Below are positions 9,678 through 17,919 of a stretch of DNA of 64,000 nucleotides, one piece after another. Every line of letters begins with the position of its first letter. Position 1 is the stretch's first letter. A program made the translations under genes and the position numbers. Origin of the DNA: CBDFGT01 sp965247225 (lineage in GTDB: Bacteria; Pseudomonadota; Alphaproteobacteria; Rhizobiales; Rhizobiaceae); NCBI GenBank assembly GCA_965247225.1, contig CBDFGT010000003.1, forward strand, positions 1 through 64,000, in the 5' to 3' direction. The notes under the pieces were generated by a model. That model ran no database searches and had not been told where the DNA came from. It saw only the letters and a list, made by a program, of their open reading frames with translations.

Positions 9678-11909
9678 TTACTCATCAATATTTTGTGCAA
9701 ACAGCTTATCAAGGGCTTTTTGCGTGGCGGCATCGAAGGTTCCGGTGACGGATCCCTTGTAAAGACCGCGCTCCTTCAGCCGGGTCTGGACCTGTTTGCG
9801 AAACTCTCTGGAATAGACGTCCGGTGCTTCCTTCAGATCCTTGCGCTTCTCCACGTCACCGCTTTCAATACTGGCGATGGCCCATCTGGCCGCTTCTTCC
9901 GGATCAATTTTTGTTCCCAGCCCATTGTCGTAAATCCGGGAGAGATTGCCCATGGCATAGGAACTGCCCGCGTCTGCCGCCTTTTCATACCAATAGCGCG
10001 CCTGCTTGTAATCCAGATCAACGCTTTTTCCTGTCTCATACATATAGCCCAGTGCGCCCATGGCGAAGGCATCGCCTGCACTGGCGGCCCTTTCATACCA
10101 GGCCCTGGCTTCCAGACCGTTTTCGGGCACACCATAGCCACTGTCATAGGCAAAACCGACAGATGAAATGGCATCAACATTGCCGAGGCCGGCTGCCTTG
10201 CGATACCATTCAAGAGACTTTGCGTAATCCTGGCCGACGCCCTTGCCCTCACGATAAATATAGCCAAGATTGTTCATCGCTTCGGCATAGCCCGAATCCG
10301 CTGCTTGCTGATACCATTTCAGAGCCTTGGCATCATCCTGCGGCAAGCCCTCATAGCCATCGCGATACAAATCACCCAGCGAATTTTTGGCGTAGGCGTT
10401 TCCTGCGCCGGCCGCCTTTTCCATTTGTGCAACGGCATTCCCGAAGTCTTGTGGAACAGCGTCACCGGTGGCAGACATCCAGCCAAGATTGGTCAGGGCA
10501 TACATATTGCCCTGATCTGCCGCCTGCCGGTAATGGCGGTAGGCTTCTTCATAATCCCCGTTGCGGTCATAGGCGCGACCGAGAAGATTAATGAGCATGG
10601 CGTCATCCGGCCGCTCTTTTACCGCCTTTTCACAGGCTGCAATGGCCCCGACAGCGTCAATATCGTCATAATCCACACCGGTGAAACCCGGCAGGGACTG
10701 TGGTTCACCTGCCAGAGTGTAGCAATTGCGCACAGCCGGGCTCATGCCATACAGCGCATCCGTCTGGCCTTGCGGCTGTTGCAGGCCGGCTATCTGTGTC
10801 TCCGCTTCCGTGCGGTGGGTCGTGTCGGGATAACGCTCGAGAAACCGCTGCAGGGCGGAAATGTCCGTTGAGCCTTTCAGCGCCTCCCAGGCTATCTGAT
10901 CGGCAACGGCACCGGTGGATCCGGACTCCTGTTCGAGTTGCCTGATCTTTTTCTCGGCGAGCATGCGATAGACCGGATCATCACCGTGCTTGTCCAGAAA
11001 GGCGGTCAATAATTCCTGATCTGCCAGATCACGGATATTCTGCCAGTCGGCAGCAGCGGTTGAAAGCGGCGCAGCCGGTTGCGGCGGCTTGTCATTGCCT
11101 GTGTTGACCGCAACATTGAGCTGGTTGATATTCAATACAATCTGCGCACCGCCCAGAGAACCATAGACAAAGGGTTCCTGCTGCGCATGGGTGAGTTTCA
11201 GCACTTCGTCGCGAACCTTGCCCAGCGCGATACGGATATCCAGCCCAGGCTCAATCAGATATTTGGACAAGGCTGTGGCAAAGGGGGAATTGCTGCCCTC
11301 GCCGTCCAGCGCTTCGGAACCGGCCTTGGCGGCAAAGGCCACCAGCATGTTGGAGGATTCAGGCTCGACCCTGGCAAGACCACGGTGCAGTGCACGTTTG
11401 GAAATGGACCGCGCCATGGTTTCCAGAAAGGGATTGTTCCGGCAGGCATCCAGAATCACCAGTTTCAGCTTCGAGGCCCCCTCAAGGGCGCGGGTCACCC
11501 GGTCCAGAGAAATGGTTTCGTCTTCCACGTCCTTGTCTGATTCCAGCACGGCGTCAACCGGTATCAGATAATTGGTGCCGTTCATCTCCATTCCATGGCC
11601 GGAATAATAGACAACCGCAACGTCTGCACCGGACGCTATATCTTCAAATGACCGCAATGCCTTGCGCAATGTATTGATATTGGCGTCCAGAACCGTTGTG
11701 ACACTGTCAAACCCTGCGGTTTCCAGCGATTTTTTCATCAGGGCGACATCATTGAACGGATTATTGAGGGCACCGACCGTGTGGTAGCCCTGATTGCCGA
11801 TCAACAACGCCACGCGGGAGGCAGCCATCAGGCTCTGCGGGCCGGCAACCAGCAGAAACGCAAGCAACAGCACACTATGTTTACCGCCGACATATGGACA
11901 ACCGAGCAT
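9678..11909 (-). CDS. Secreted caspase-like (C14) protein with Sel1 repeats and PG-binding tail
   Basis: The 743-residue product starts with a signal peptide (SVLLLAFLLVAGPQSLMA-A). A caspase-fold domain follows: RVALLIGNQGY, then VVYYSGHGME with the catalytic His and VILDACRNNPF with the catalytic Cys, so the His-Cys dyad is complete. After a linker, about seven Sel1/TPR-like repeats (AMNNLGYIYREGKGVGQDY and relatives) span roughly residues 430-680. The last 45 residues resemble a peptidoglycan_binding_1 module (VQTRLKERGLYKGSVTGTFD). Start ATG 11909 follows GAGGGGG. The layout suggests a periplasmic protease or scaffold held at the wall. The function is not known, and no substrate gene is obvious nearby. 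Confidence 0.85.
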   Translation of the reverse strand: MLGCPYVGGKHSVLLLAFLLVAGPQSLMAASRVALLIGNQGYHTVGALNNPFNDVALMKKSLETAGFDSVTTVLDANINTLRKALRSFEDIASGADVAVVYYSGHGMEMNGTNYLIPVDAVLESDKDVEDETISLDRVTRALEGASKLKLVILDACRNNPFLETMARSISKRALHRGLARVEPESSNMLVAFAAKAGSEALDGEGSNSPFATALSKYLIEPGLDIRIALGKVRDEVLKLTHAQQEPFVYGSLGGAQIVLNINQLNVAVNTGNDKPPQPAAPLSTAAADWQNIRDLADQELLTAFLDKHGDDPVYRMLAEKKIRQLEQESGSTGAVADQIAWEALKGSTDISALQRFLERYPDTTHRTEAETQIAGLQQPQGQTDALYGMSPAVRNCYTLAGEPQSLPGFTGVDYDDIDAVGAIAACEKAVKERPDDAMLINLLGRAYDRNGDYEEAYRHYRQAADQGNMYALTNLGWMSATGDAVPQDFGNAVAQMEKAAGAGNAYAKNSLGDLYRDGYEGLPQDDAKALKWYQQAADSGYAEAMNNLGYIYREGKGVGQDYAKSLEWYRKAAGLGNVDAISSVGFAYDSGYGVPENGLEARAWYERAASAGDAFAMGALGYMYETGKSVDLDYKQARYWYEKAADAGSSYAMGNLSRIYDNGLGTKIDPEEAARWAIASIESGDVEKRKDLKEAPDVYSREFRKQVQTRLKERGLYKGSVTGTFDAATQKALDKLFAQNIDE

Positions 11910-12016
11910 GATACCCCCTCGCGGATGCGATGCGCACTATTGCCGAACGGCAGGCCAACTGCAATATGTCACAAGTGCGGATGTGCAAGGACCGTGACAG
12001 GAATCACACAAAACCT

Positions 12017-12697
12017 TCAAACAAAACGGAAAACCGAGCTTGGCGTGGTTTGCAAGTCGCGGCTCATGCCGAACTCGCTCACCGTGAAGCTGGCCACTTG
12101 CTGCAAATGCGCGTGCGGCAGGTTTTTCCGGCCCGGGTCGCCAACCAGAACATCCATACCGGCAGCGAGGCACCTTTGTGCAAGGGCGCGTGCGGGTCCG
12201 GCAACAGTGGCGCTGTAGAATATGTCTCCCATCAGCACAACATCGACCGGCGGCAAGGCATGGTGCAACAGATCCTGCGTGATCACCTCCACCCTGACCC
12301 TGTTTGCTGCCGCATTCAGCGGAATGGCGATGCAGGCAACGGGATCAATATCCGCGCAAAGGACCGTTTCAGCACCCTCACGTGCCGCGACGATGCCCAC
12401 AAGTCCGCTGCCTGAACCGATATCCAGCACGCGCCTGCCCTGCACGGTTTGCGGGAACCGGCTGATATACTGCGCCAGCGCCAGCCCGCCGCTCCAGAGA
12501 TAGGCCCAGTATGGCGGGTGGTCTTGCTGATCCCCCGGCACGACAAGGCGGGACAGGCGGCTGGCCGGATGGGCGCGATAGACCAGAATGTCGTGCAGCC
12601 CCGGCACCGGCTCAAGGGTCAAATTCTCGCTGATGAAGGCCGCAATGTGGCAATTCCTGTTCACGCCTTTGCTTTCCATTGCTTTTGACGGATGCAT
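12017..12697 (-). CDS. Protein lysine methyltransferase, probable ETF-beta type
   Basis: This is a class I SAM-dependent methyltransferase. PPYWAYLWSGGLALAQYI precedes motif I (VLDIGSGSGLVGIVAAREGA), and the catalytic-region motif MGDIFYS follows. This combination resembles the METTL20/ETFBKMT group, whose alphaproteobacterial members methylate lysines next to the recognition loop of electron-transfer flavoprotein beta. ETF partners occur in this window (glutaryl-CoA dehydrogenase and ETF-QO), though etfB itself does not. An L11-methyltransferase-like role is the main alternative. Start ATG 12697 lacks a strong ribosome site; GTG at the VNRNCHI position is possible. The gene is divergent from iolR. 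Confidence 0.75.
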   Translation of the reverse strand: MHPSKAMESKGVNRNCHIAAFISENLTLEPVPGLHDILVYRAHPASRLSRLVVPGDQQDHPPYWAYLWSGGLALAQYISRFPQTVQGRRVLDIGSGSGLVGIVAAREGAETVLCADIDPVACIAIPLNAAANRVRVEVITQDLLHHALPPVDVVLMGDIFYSATVAGPARALAQRCLAAGMDVLVGDPGRKNLPHAHLQQVASFTVSEFGMSRDLQTTPSSVFRFV

Positions 12698-12744
12698 TCC
12701 ACCATCAATGCAGGTCCGTCGCCCAAAATCACCGGGATAATTTT

Positions 12745-12768
12745 CATTCCATATGGAATGTTCATTCT
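12745..12768. promoter_or_regulatory. Candidate IolR operator upstream of iolR
   Basis: CATTCCATATGGAATG (12745-12760) is a perfect 16-base palindrome. It overlaps GGAATGTTCATTCT (12755-12768), which is one base away from the GGAA-N6-TTCC site reported for rhizobial IolR. It lies about 40-65 bases before the iolR start, so autoregulation is likely. The sequence is seen; the binding is inferred. Confidence 0.55.
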
Positions 12769-12809
12769 ATTTAGAGCATCCTGCCGCCGGTGACAATCAG
12801 GGACTGATA

Positions 12810-13655
12810 ATGAGCGACATGACCAAAGCCCCGCGGGATTTTGAAAGCCTGCGCAGTGTGATCATCTTGCGCAAGGACAGCCTGCCCAGGCGTCTGGCGC
12901 AGGTGGCAGCCTTTGCGCTCACACATCCCGATGACATTGCGTTCGGAACAGCCGCCAGCATAGCCTCTGCCGCGGATGTTCAGCCCTCCACGCTGGTGCG
13001 CCTTGCCCATCATCTGGGCTTTGACGGCTTTTCCGACCTGCAAAGCGTGTTCCGGGACCGGCTGAAAGACCGGACATCAAGCTATGAAGAACGGTTGCAA
13101 ACCCTTGAAACGCACGGGACACAGACACCGGAAACAGAGCTTCTGCACGGGTTTCTGGCCTCGGCCAGCCATTCCCTGCAAAGATTGACGGCGATGATGG
13201 ACGGCGAGAATTTTCGCCGGGCCATTGCCTGTCTGGGTGAGGCGGATATGCTCTATCTGGTTGCCAAGCGTCGCGCCTATCCGCTGACGGCGCATATGGC
13301 CTATGCCTTTGGCAAGCTGAATATCCGCCATCAGGCGGTCGCGTCTCCCAATGGCATTGACAGCGAGATCGTGCGGTTTGCGCGACCCCGTGATGCAGCG
13401 ATTGCTATCAGCTTTTCGCCCTATGCGTCCGAAACCGTGGCGCAGACGGAAATGCTGGCTGCGGCCAAAATTCCGATAGTCGCCATTACCGATTCCGCCT
13501 TTTCACCACTGGCAACACTGGCGACGCACTGGTTTGAAGTGGCCGAAAGCGATTTTGCCGGGTTCCGCTCACTGTCTGCCTCCATGGCGCTGTCCATGGC
13601 CATTCCGGTTGCGGTGGCCGAATATCGCCGCAAGAAAGGCCGCGGCCAGGTGTGA
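12810..13655 (+). CDS. iolR: RpiR-family regulator, probable IolR
   Basis: This is a MurR/RpiR transcription factor of 281 residues. The N-terminal HTH_6 domain (LRSVIILRKDSLPRRLAQVA ... VQPSTLVRLAHHLGFDGFSDLQ) binds DNA, and a C-terminal SIS domain (DMLYLVAKRRAYPLTAHMAY; FSPYASETVAQTEMLAAAK) senses a sugar-phosphate-like ligand. ATG 12810 has CAGGGA nearby; an upstream in-frame ATG at 12753 lies inside the putative operator and is unlikely. In rhizobia, RpiR-type IolR represses inositol genes until an intermediate accumulates. Its position near iolCDEB, plus matching sites upstream of itself and iolC, supports that role. The intervening OsmC-like gene is probably unrelated. Confidence 0.85.
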   Translation: MSDMTKAPRDFESLRSVIILRKDSLPRRLAQVAAFALTHPDDIAFGTAASIASAADVQPSTLVRLAHHLGFDGFSDLQSVFRDRLKDRTSSYEERLQTLETHGTQTPETELLHGFLASASHSLQRLTAMMDGENFRRAIACLGEADMLYLVAKRRAYPLTAHMAYAFGKLNIRHQAVASPNGIDSEIVRFARPRDAAIAISFSPYASETVAQTEMLAAAKIPIVAITDSAFSPLATLATHWFEVAESDFAGFRSLSASMALSMAIPVAVAEYRRKKGRGQV

Positions 13656-13766
13656 GGCTTGTCTGAAGACAGTTGATCTTGCGCAATGCCAACGGGTACG
13701 AAATCCTGTTAAATGCCCTGAGAATTGTCCCACCATCATGTCGGGCAAAAACAGGAGGTGGAGCCT

Positions 13767-14171
13767 ATGCTGAATTACACGGTAAAAGCCAGGCGCGTTG
13801 ACAGCCATTCCAGTCTGGCAAGCGCCCATGAGGCCGAAATCCGCCTTGATACCGGTGTTGCAGGCAACCCGGATGCGCTCAATCCGGCGGAACTGCTGCT
13901 GGCGTCGCTGGCCGCCTGCATGCTCAAGGGTGTGGAGCGGGTGACACCAATGCTGGATTTCAAACTGTCCGGCGTCGAACTTCATATGAGCGGAATCCGG
14001 CAGGATTCGCCGCCCAAAATGCTGTCCATTGCCTATGAGATCATTGTGGATACGGACGAGACCCAGCGCAGGCTGGATCTTCTGCATGTCAATATCCGCA
14101 AATATGGCACGATATCGAATACGCTGGCCGAAGTCATAAAACTGGAAGGCACAATCAGGCCAAAAGCCTGA
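13767..14171 (+). CDS. OsmC-like protein with one conserved cysteine
   Basis: The 134-residue product has the OsmC/Ohr fold signature PAELLLASLAACMLKGVERV, with the first redox-active Cys. The second family cysteine, expected in the segment before ISNTLAEV, is replaced (RKYGTISNT). Classical OsmC and Ohr use two cysteines to reduce organic hydroperoxides, so this member may not be a peroxidase. ATG 13767 follows ACAGGAGGTGG, an excellent site. Its stop touches the stop of convergent iolB with no gap and no terminator between them. Confidence 0.85.
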   Translation: MLNYTVKARRVDSHSSLASAHEAEIRLDTGVAGNPDALNPAELLLASLAACMLKGVERVTPMLDFKLSGVELHMSGIRQDSPPKMLSIAYEIIVDTDETQRRLDLLHVNIRKYGTISNTLAEVIKLEGTIRPKA

Positions 14172-14969
14172 TCACTTCCCCATCAGCCATTCATGTTCTC
14201 TGGCATTGTGGAATTTCCAGGTGCGCACAGGTCCGGCCATGACGTTCAGATAATAGAGATCATAGCCATGGCAGGCGGCGCAAGGGTGATAGCCCTTTGG
14301 CACCAGCGTGACATCGCCATTTTCCACCGCCATGGCCTCGTCCAGCGAACGGTCATCGGTATAGACCCGCTGGAAGGCAAAGCCCTGTTCCGGATTGAGG
14401 CGGTGGTAATAGGTTTCTTCCAGAAAGCTCTGGCGCGGCAGATCATTTTCATCATGACGATGCGGCGGATAGGAAGAGGTATGGCCGCCCGGGGTGATAA
14501 CCTCGCAGATCAGCAGCGAATCGGCAGGCTGGCCTTCCGGCAGGATATTGGTGACATAGCGGGTGTTGGTGCCCTTGCCGCGGGTTTCCTTTGACAGATC
14601 ACCGGAGGCAATGACACGGGCGGGAAGATTGCCGCCAAGGCTTGGTGCCGAGCAGACCGCCAGTTCCAGATCCGTGGTAGCCGTCACAGACCAGTCAGCT
14701 CCCGCCGGAACGTAAACAGCGGCAGGCAGGCCCTCGAAGGGCGACATGCGTTCGCCAAGGACGCCGAAACCAGAGCCGCCTGCAATGACAGACCCCTTGC
14801 CTGTGACCCAGACAAGGCAGACCTCGCGCTCGCCGGTGTTGCCGGATGCAACCTCGCCCGGTGCCAGACGATGCAGATCAAAACCGACATAGGTCCAGCC
14901 GGCATTTTCCGGCGTGATGTGGTGGACGAGACCCTTGGTGCCTTTTGGCTTGACCTGCAAATGTGACAT
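14172..14969 (-). CDS. iolB: 5-deoxy-glucuronate isomerase
   Basis: IolB converts 5-deoxy-D-glucuronate to 2-deoxy-5-keto-D-gluconate, the substrate of IolC. The protein (265 residues) is a bicupin. SYPPHRHDENDLPRQSFLEE holds the metal-binding histidines and acidic residue, and the C-terminal cupin has VPKGYHPCAACHGYDLYYLN. The start ATG 14969 has GAGGAAG; the frame is open upstream but has no homology there. It is the last gene of the leftward iolC-D-E-B operon, 76 bases after iolE. Confidence 0.96.
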   Translation of the reverse strand: MSHLQVKPKGTKGLVHHITPENAGWTYVGFDLHRLAPGEVASGNTGEREVCLVWVTGKGSVIAGGSGFGVLGERMSPFEGLPAAVYVPAGADWSVTATTDLELAVCSAPSLGGNLPARVIASGDLSKETRGKGTNTRYVTNILPEGQPADSLLICEVITPGGHTSSYPPHRHDENDLPRQSFLEETYYHRLNPEQGFAFQRVYTDDRSLDEAMAVENGDVTLVPKGYHPCAACHGYDLYYLNVMAGPVRTWKFHNAREHEWLMGK

Positions 14970-15045
14970 GCGTGCTTCCTCTTTTTTAAAGATGGCAAGG
15001 GCTTGATCGCGCCCCTGCCCTGTCTTGCCTGTCTTTGGCCCCGAC

Positions 15046-15945
15046 TCAAGCCCTGTCGAGACCGGCTTGCCTGGCAAAATCACGCAGGGCCTTCAGGCCC
15101 ATGGACTGATATTCAAACGGATTGCGCACCAGACTGTCCTGTTCGGCCTCGATCACCAGCCAGCCTTCGTAGCCGTGTTCCGCGGCAATTTTAAGAACCG
15201 GCAGAAAATCCACGCCACCTTCCGGATCGCCCGGAACAGTGAAGACGCCGCGCCGCACAGCTTCGAGGAAGGACAGTTTTTCGCTTTCCACCTGCGCCCT
15301 TATGACAGGGCGCACATTCTTGCAATGGATGTGGCGGACCCGGTGCATATAGTCTTTGGCCAGACGGGCCGGATCCGTGCCGCCAAAGAAGGCATGGCCG
15401 GTATCCAGCAACAGTTTGGTATCCGGGCCGGTATGGGCCATCAGCCTGTCGATTTCCGCACCGGTTTCAACAATCGAACCCATGTGATGGTGATAGACAA
15501 GATCAATGCCCTGACCGGCGCAATATTGCGCGATGGCTTCAATGTCAGCACCAAACTGCGCCCACTGGTCTTCCGGCAAAACAGGCTTGCTGGCGAGCGG
15601 CGTATCATCGGCACCATGAATGGCATTGGAGGTTTCGCAAACGATGCAGACCTTGCAGTCCTGCGATTTCAAAAGGTCGAGATGCGGCTGGATGGCCTTC
15701 TTTTCCTCTTCCACCGAATGGGTCAACAGATTGGTCGAATGCCAGCCGGAGACAAAAACCAGCTTGTGGGCGGCCAGGGTTGTGCGCAGGGCCTCCGGCT
15801 CTGTCGGCATTTTATGGCCCTTCTCGATGCCGTCAAAACCGATTTTCTCACAATCGGACAGGCAATCTTCAAGGCTCAGATGGGCACCGATGGTGCGGTC
15901 GTCATCATTGGTCCAGGCAATCGGATTTGTGCCGTAGCGGATCAT
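15046..15945 (-). CDS. iolE: Myo-inosose-2 dehydratase
   Basis: IolE dehydrates scyllo-inosose (2-keto-myo-inositol) to 3D-trihydroxycyclohexane-1,2-dione. It is a xylose-isomerase-like TIM barrel of 299 residues, the usual length. Visible family motifs include RYGTNPIAWTNDD at the N-terminus, GFDGIEKGHKMP, YHHHMGSIVETGAEIDRLM with metal-site histidines, LLLDTGHAFFGGTDP, and YEGWLVIEAEQD. ATG 15945 follows AGGAAAG. It lies between iolD and iolB in the operon; the 124-base gap to iolD contains a palindromic repeat but does not appear to hold a separate strong promoter. Confidence 0.97.
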   Translation of the reverse strand: MIRYGTNPIAWTNDDDRTIGAHLSLEDCLSDCEKIGFDGIEKGHKMPTEPEALRTTLAAHKLVFVSGWHSTNLLTHSVEEEKKAIQPHLDLLKSQDCKVCIVCETSNAIHGADDTPLASKPVLPEDQWAQFGADIEAIAQYCAGQGIDLVYHHHMGSIVETGAEIDRLMAHTGPDTKLLLDTGHAFFGGTDPARLAKDYMHRVRHIHCKNVRPVIRAQVESEKLSFLEAVRRGVFTVPGDPEGGVDFLPVLKIAAEHGYEGWLVIEAEQDSLVRNPFEYQSMGLKALRDFARQAGLDRA

Positions 15946-16016
15946 CTTCGGGATCTTTCCTCGTTATCTTCTGAATCTCTGAAACCTGGAAAATTCCAGT
16001 ATTTTCTTATGTTTCT

Positions 16017-16061
16017 CCATGCACTTGTCCGAAAACCGGCTCCCACTTTTCGGGTGCATGG
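16017..16061. repeat. Rhizobial RIME-like intergenic palindrome
   Basis: CCATGCAC (16017) and GTGCATGG (to 16061) enclose an inner inverted repeat CCGAAAA/TTTTCGG, around the core AACCGGCTCCCACTTTTCGG. This resembles the short mosaic palindromes scattered between genes in Rhizobiales. It sits in the iolD-iolE gap and could form a stable hairpin in the operon transcript. A second small inverted repeat, CTGGAAAATTCCAG, lies just downstream at 15986-15999. Confidence 0.6.
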
Positions 16062-16069
16062 AGGATCTG

Positions 16070-17917
16070 TCAGAGGCGTTGCAGTTCCTTGGCCTTGAGA
16101 TAGCGGGCATGGGCTTCCTTGACCTGCGGACGGGTGCTGACTTGCGGTACCGCCACATCCCACCAGTTGCCACCTTCCTGCGTGGTGATCAACGGGTCTG
16201 TATCAATGACGATGACCGATGTGCGGTCATGGGTTCTGGATGTGGCAAGGGCCATTTCCAGATCTCCGATCGAGGCCACTTTCACAGCAATGGCACCCAT
16301 GCTTTGCGCATGCGCACGGAAATCGATATCGGGGGTGACCTGCTGCCAGGAATCCTTGAGAAGATTGTTGAAACTGGCCCCGCCTGTTGCCATCTGCAAC
16401 CGGTTGATACAGCCATAGCCACGATTGTCGAGAATGACAACGGTCAGTTTCAGGCCCATCATCACCGATGTTGCCAGTTCGGAATTCATCATCATGTAGG
16501 AACCGTCGCCGACCATGACGACAACTTCCGCGTCCGGACGGGCCATCTTGACGCCAAGACCACCGGCAATTTCATAGCCCATGCAGGAGAACCCGTATTC
16601 CATATGGTAGGAGCCGGGCCGTGTTGCGGGCCAGAGCTTGTGCAACTCGCCCGGAAGACCACCGGCAGCGCAGACCAGCACGGAATCCTCGTCGGCCAGC
16701 GCACGGGCGACGGCACCGATCACCTGTGCATCGGAGGGCAGCCCGGCATTGACCGGCGCAAGGGCAGCGGCGGCAGCCTTCATCCAGACCGATTTTTGCG
16801 CAGCGGCACTGGCGGCATGGCCGGGTGCGGCCTTCCAGCCGGAAAGAGCCGATGACAGGGCCTTGAGGCCCTCGCAGGCATCGGTTACCAGCGGCAGTGC
16901 ATCATGCTTGACCGCATCAAAGGGTGCAACATTGAGGCCGATCATGGCAAGGGATTCATTGCGGAACAGCGACCAGGAACCTGTGGTGAAATCCTGCAGC
17001 CTTGTGCCGACGGCCAGAACCAGATCGGCCTCCCGTGCCAGCGCATTGGCAGCAGATGTGCCGGTAACACCGACCGAGCCGAGGCACAGCGGATGATCTT
17101 CCGACATGGCGGATTTTCCGGCCTGGGTGACAACAACCGGAATGCCGTGGGTCTCGGCAAAGGACACAAGCGCCTTTGTGGCGCGGGAATAGAGCACGCC
17201 GCCGCCAGCAATGATCACCGGGCTGGTGGAGGCCCTGATGGCGGCAGCCGCTGCTGCCAGCTCACGCATATCGGGAAGCGTACGACGGGTTGTCCAGATT
17301 TTTGTTGCGAAGAAACTTTCCGGATAATCAAAGGCTTCGGCCTGGGTATCCTGGCAAAGGCACAGGGTTACCGGGCCGCACTCCACCGGATCCGTCATGA
17401 CCTGCATGGCACGTTTGAGCGCCGGCATGATCTGTTCGGGACGGGTGATGCGGTCAAAATAGCGCGAGACCGGACGGAATGCATCATTGGCGGACACCGT
17501 GCCATCGCCAAAATCCTCGATCTGCTGCAAGACAGGGTCCGGTGCGCGGTTTGCAAAGACATCGCCCGGCAGGAACAGGACCGGCAGGCGGTTGACATGG
17601 GCAACCCCTGCCGCCGTGACCATATTGAGCGCTCCGGGCCCTATGGACGTGGTGCAGGCCATGAACCGGCGACGAAACGTGGCCTTGGCAAAGGCCACCG
17701 CAGCATGGGCCATGCCCTGTTCGTTATGGGCGCGGAATGTCGGCAATTCCCCGCGCACCTGATAGAGCGCCTCGCCCATACCAGCCACATTGCCATGGCC
17801 GAAAATAGCCCAGACACCCCCGAAAACCGGCAGGATTTCTCCATCGATCTCGGTCATCTGGTTTTTTAAGAACTGCGCGACGGCCTGCGCCATTGTCAAA
17901 CGAATTGTCCTGCCCAT
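16070..17917 (-). CDS. iolD: 3D-(3,5/4)-trihydroxycyclohexane-1,2-dione hydrolase
   Basis: IolD is a thiamine-diphosphate enzyme that opens the inositol-derived ring to give 5-deoxy-glucuronate. The N-terminal Pyr domain has FRAHNEQGMAHAAVAFAKA with the cofactor-activating Glu. The C-terminal PP domain has EVVVMVGDGSYMMMNSELAT followed by ILDNRGYGCINRLQ, the GDG...N ThDP/Mg motif. Length (615) matches the family. I choose ATG 17917 because GGAGG lies eight bases before it; ATG 17923 overlaps the iolC stop (ATGA) but is too close to the ribosome site. Either way the iolC-iolD junction is essentially zero-gap, suggesting coupled translation. Confidence 0.97.
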   Translation of the reverse strand: MGRTIRLTMAQAVAQFLKNQMTEIDGEILPVFGGVWAIFGHGNVAGMGEALYQVRGELPTFRAHNEQGMAHAAVAFAKATFRRRFMACTTSIGPGALNMVTAAGVAHVNRLPVLFLPGDVFANRAPDPVLQQIEDFGDGTVSANDAFRPVSRYFDRITRPEQIMPALKRAMQVMTDPVECGPVTLCLCQDTQAEAFDYPESFFATKIWTTRRTLPDMRELAAAAAAIRASTSPVIIAGGGVLYSRATKALVSFAETHGIPVVVTQAGKSAMSEDHPLCLGSVGVTGTSAANALAREADLVLAVGTRLQDFTTGSWSLFRNESLAMIGLNVAPFDAVKHDALPLVTDACEGLKALSSALSGWKAAPGHAASAAAQKSVWMKAAAAALAPVNAGLPSDAQVIGAVARALADEDSVLVCAAGGLPGELHKLWPATRPGSYHMEYGFSCMGYEIAGGLGVKMARPDAEVVVMVGDGSYMMMNSELATSVMMGLKLTVVILDNRGYGCINRLQMATGGASFNNLLKDSWQQVTPDIDFRAHAQSMGAIAVKVASIGDLEMALATSRTHDRTSVIVIDTDPLITTQEGGNWWDVAVPQVSTRPQVKEAHARYLKAKELQRL

Positions 17918-17919
17918 TA

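Noticed and set aside
8064..10166. A 700-codon plus-strand open frame
   Set aside because: It lies antisense to a reductase and the caspase gene, both with strong motifs. Only its first 50 codons overlap real sequence (the MsrQ-like pseudogene). The rest is a GC-driven shadow.
15025..17869. Long plus-strand frames opposite iolE and iolD
   Set aside because: Both overlap well-supported iol genes and lack any family motif or ribosome site.
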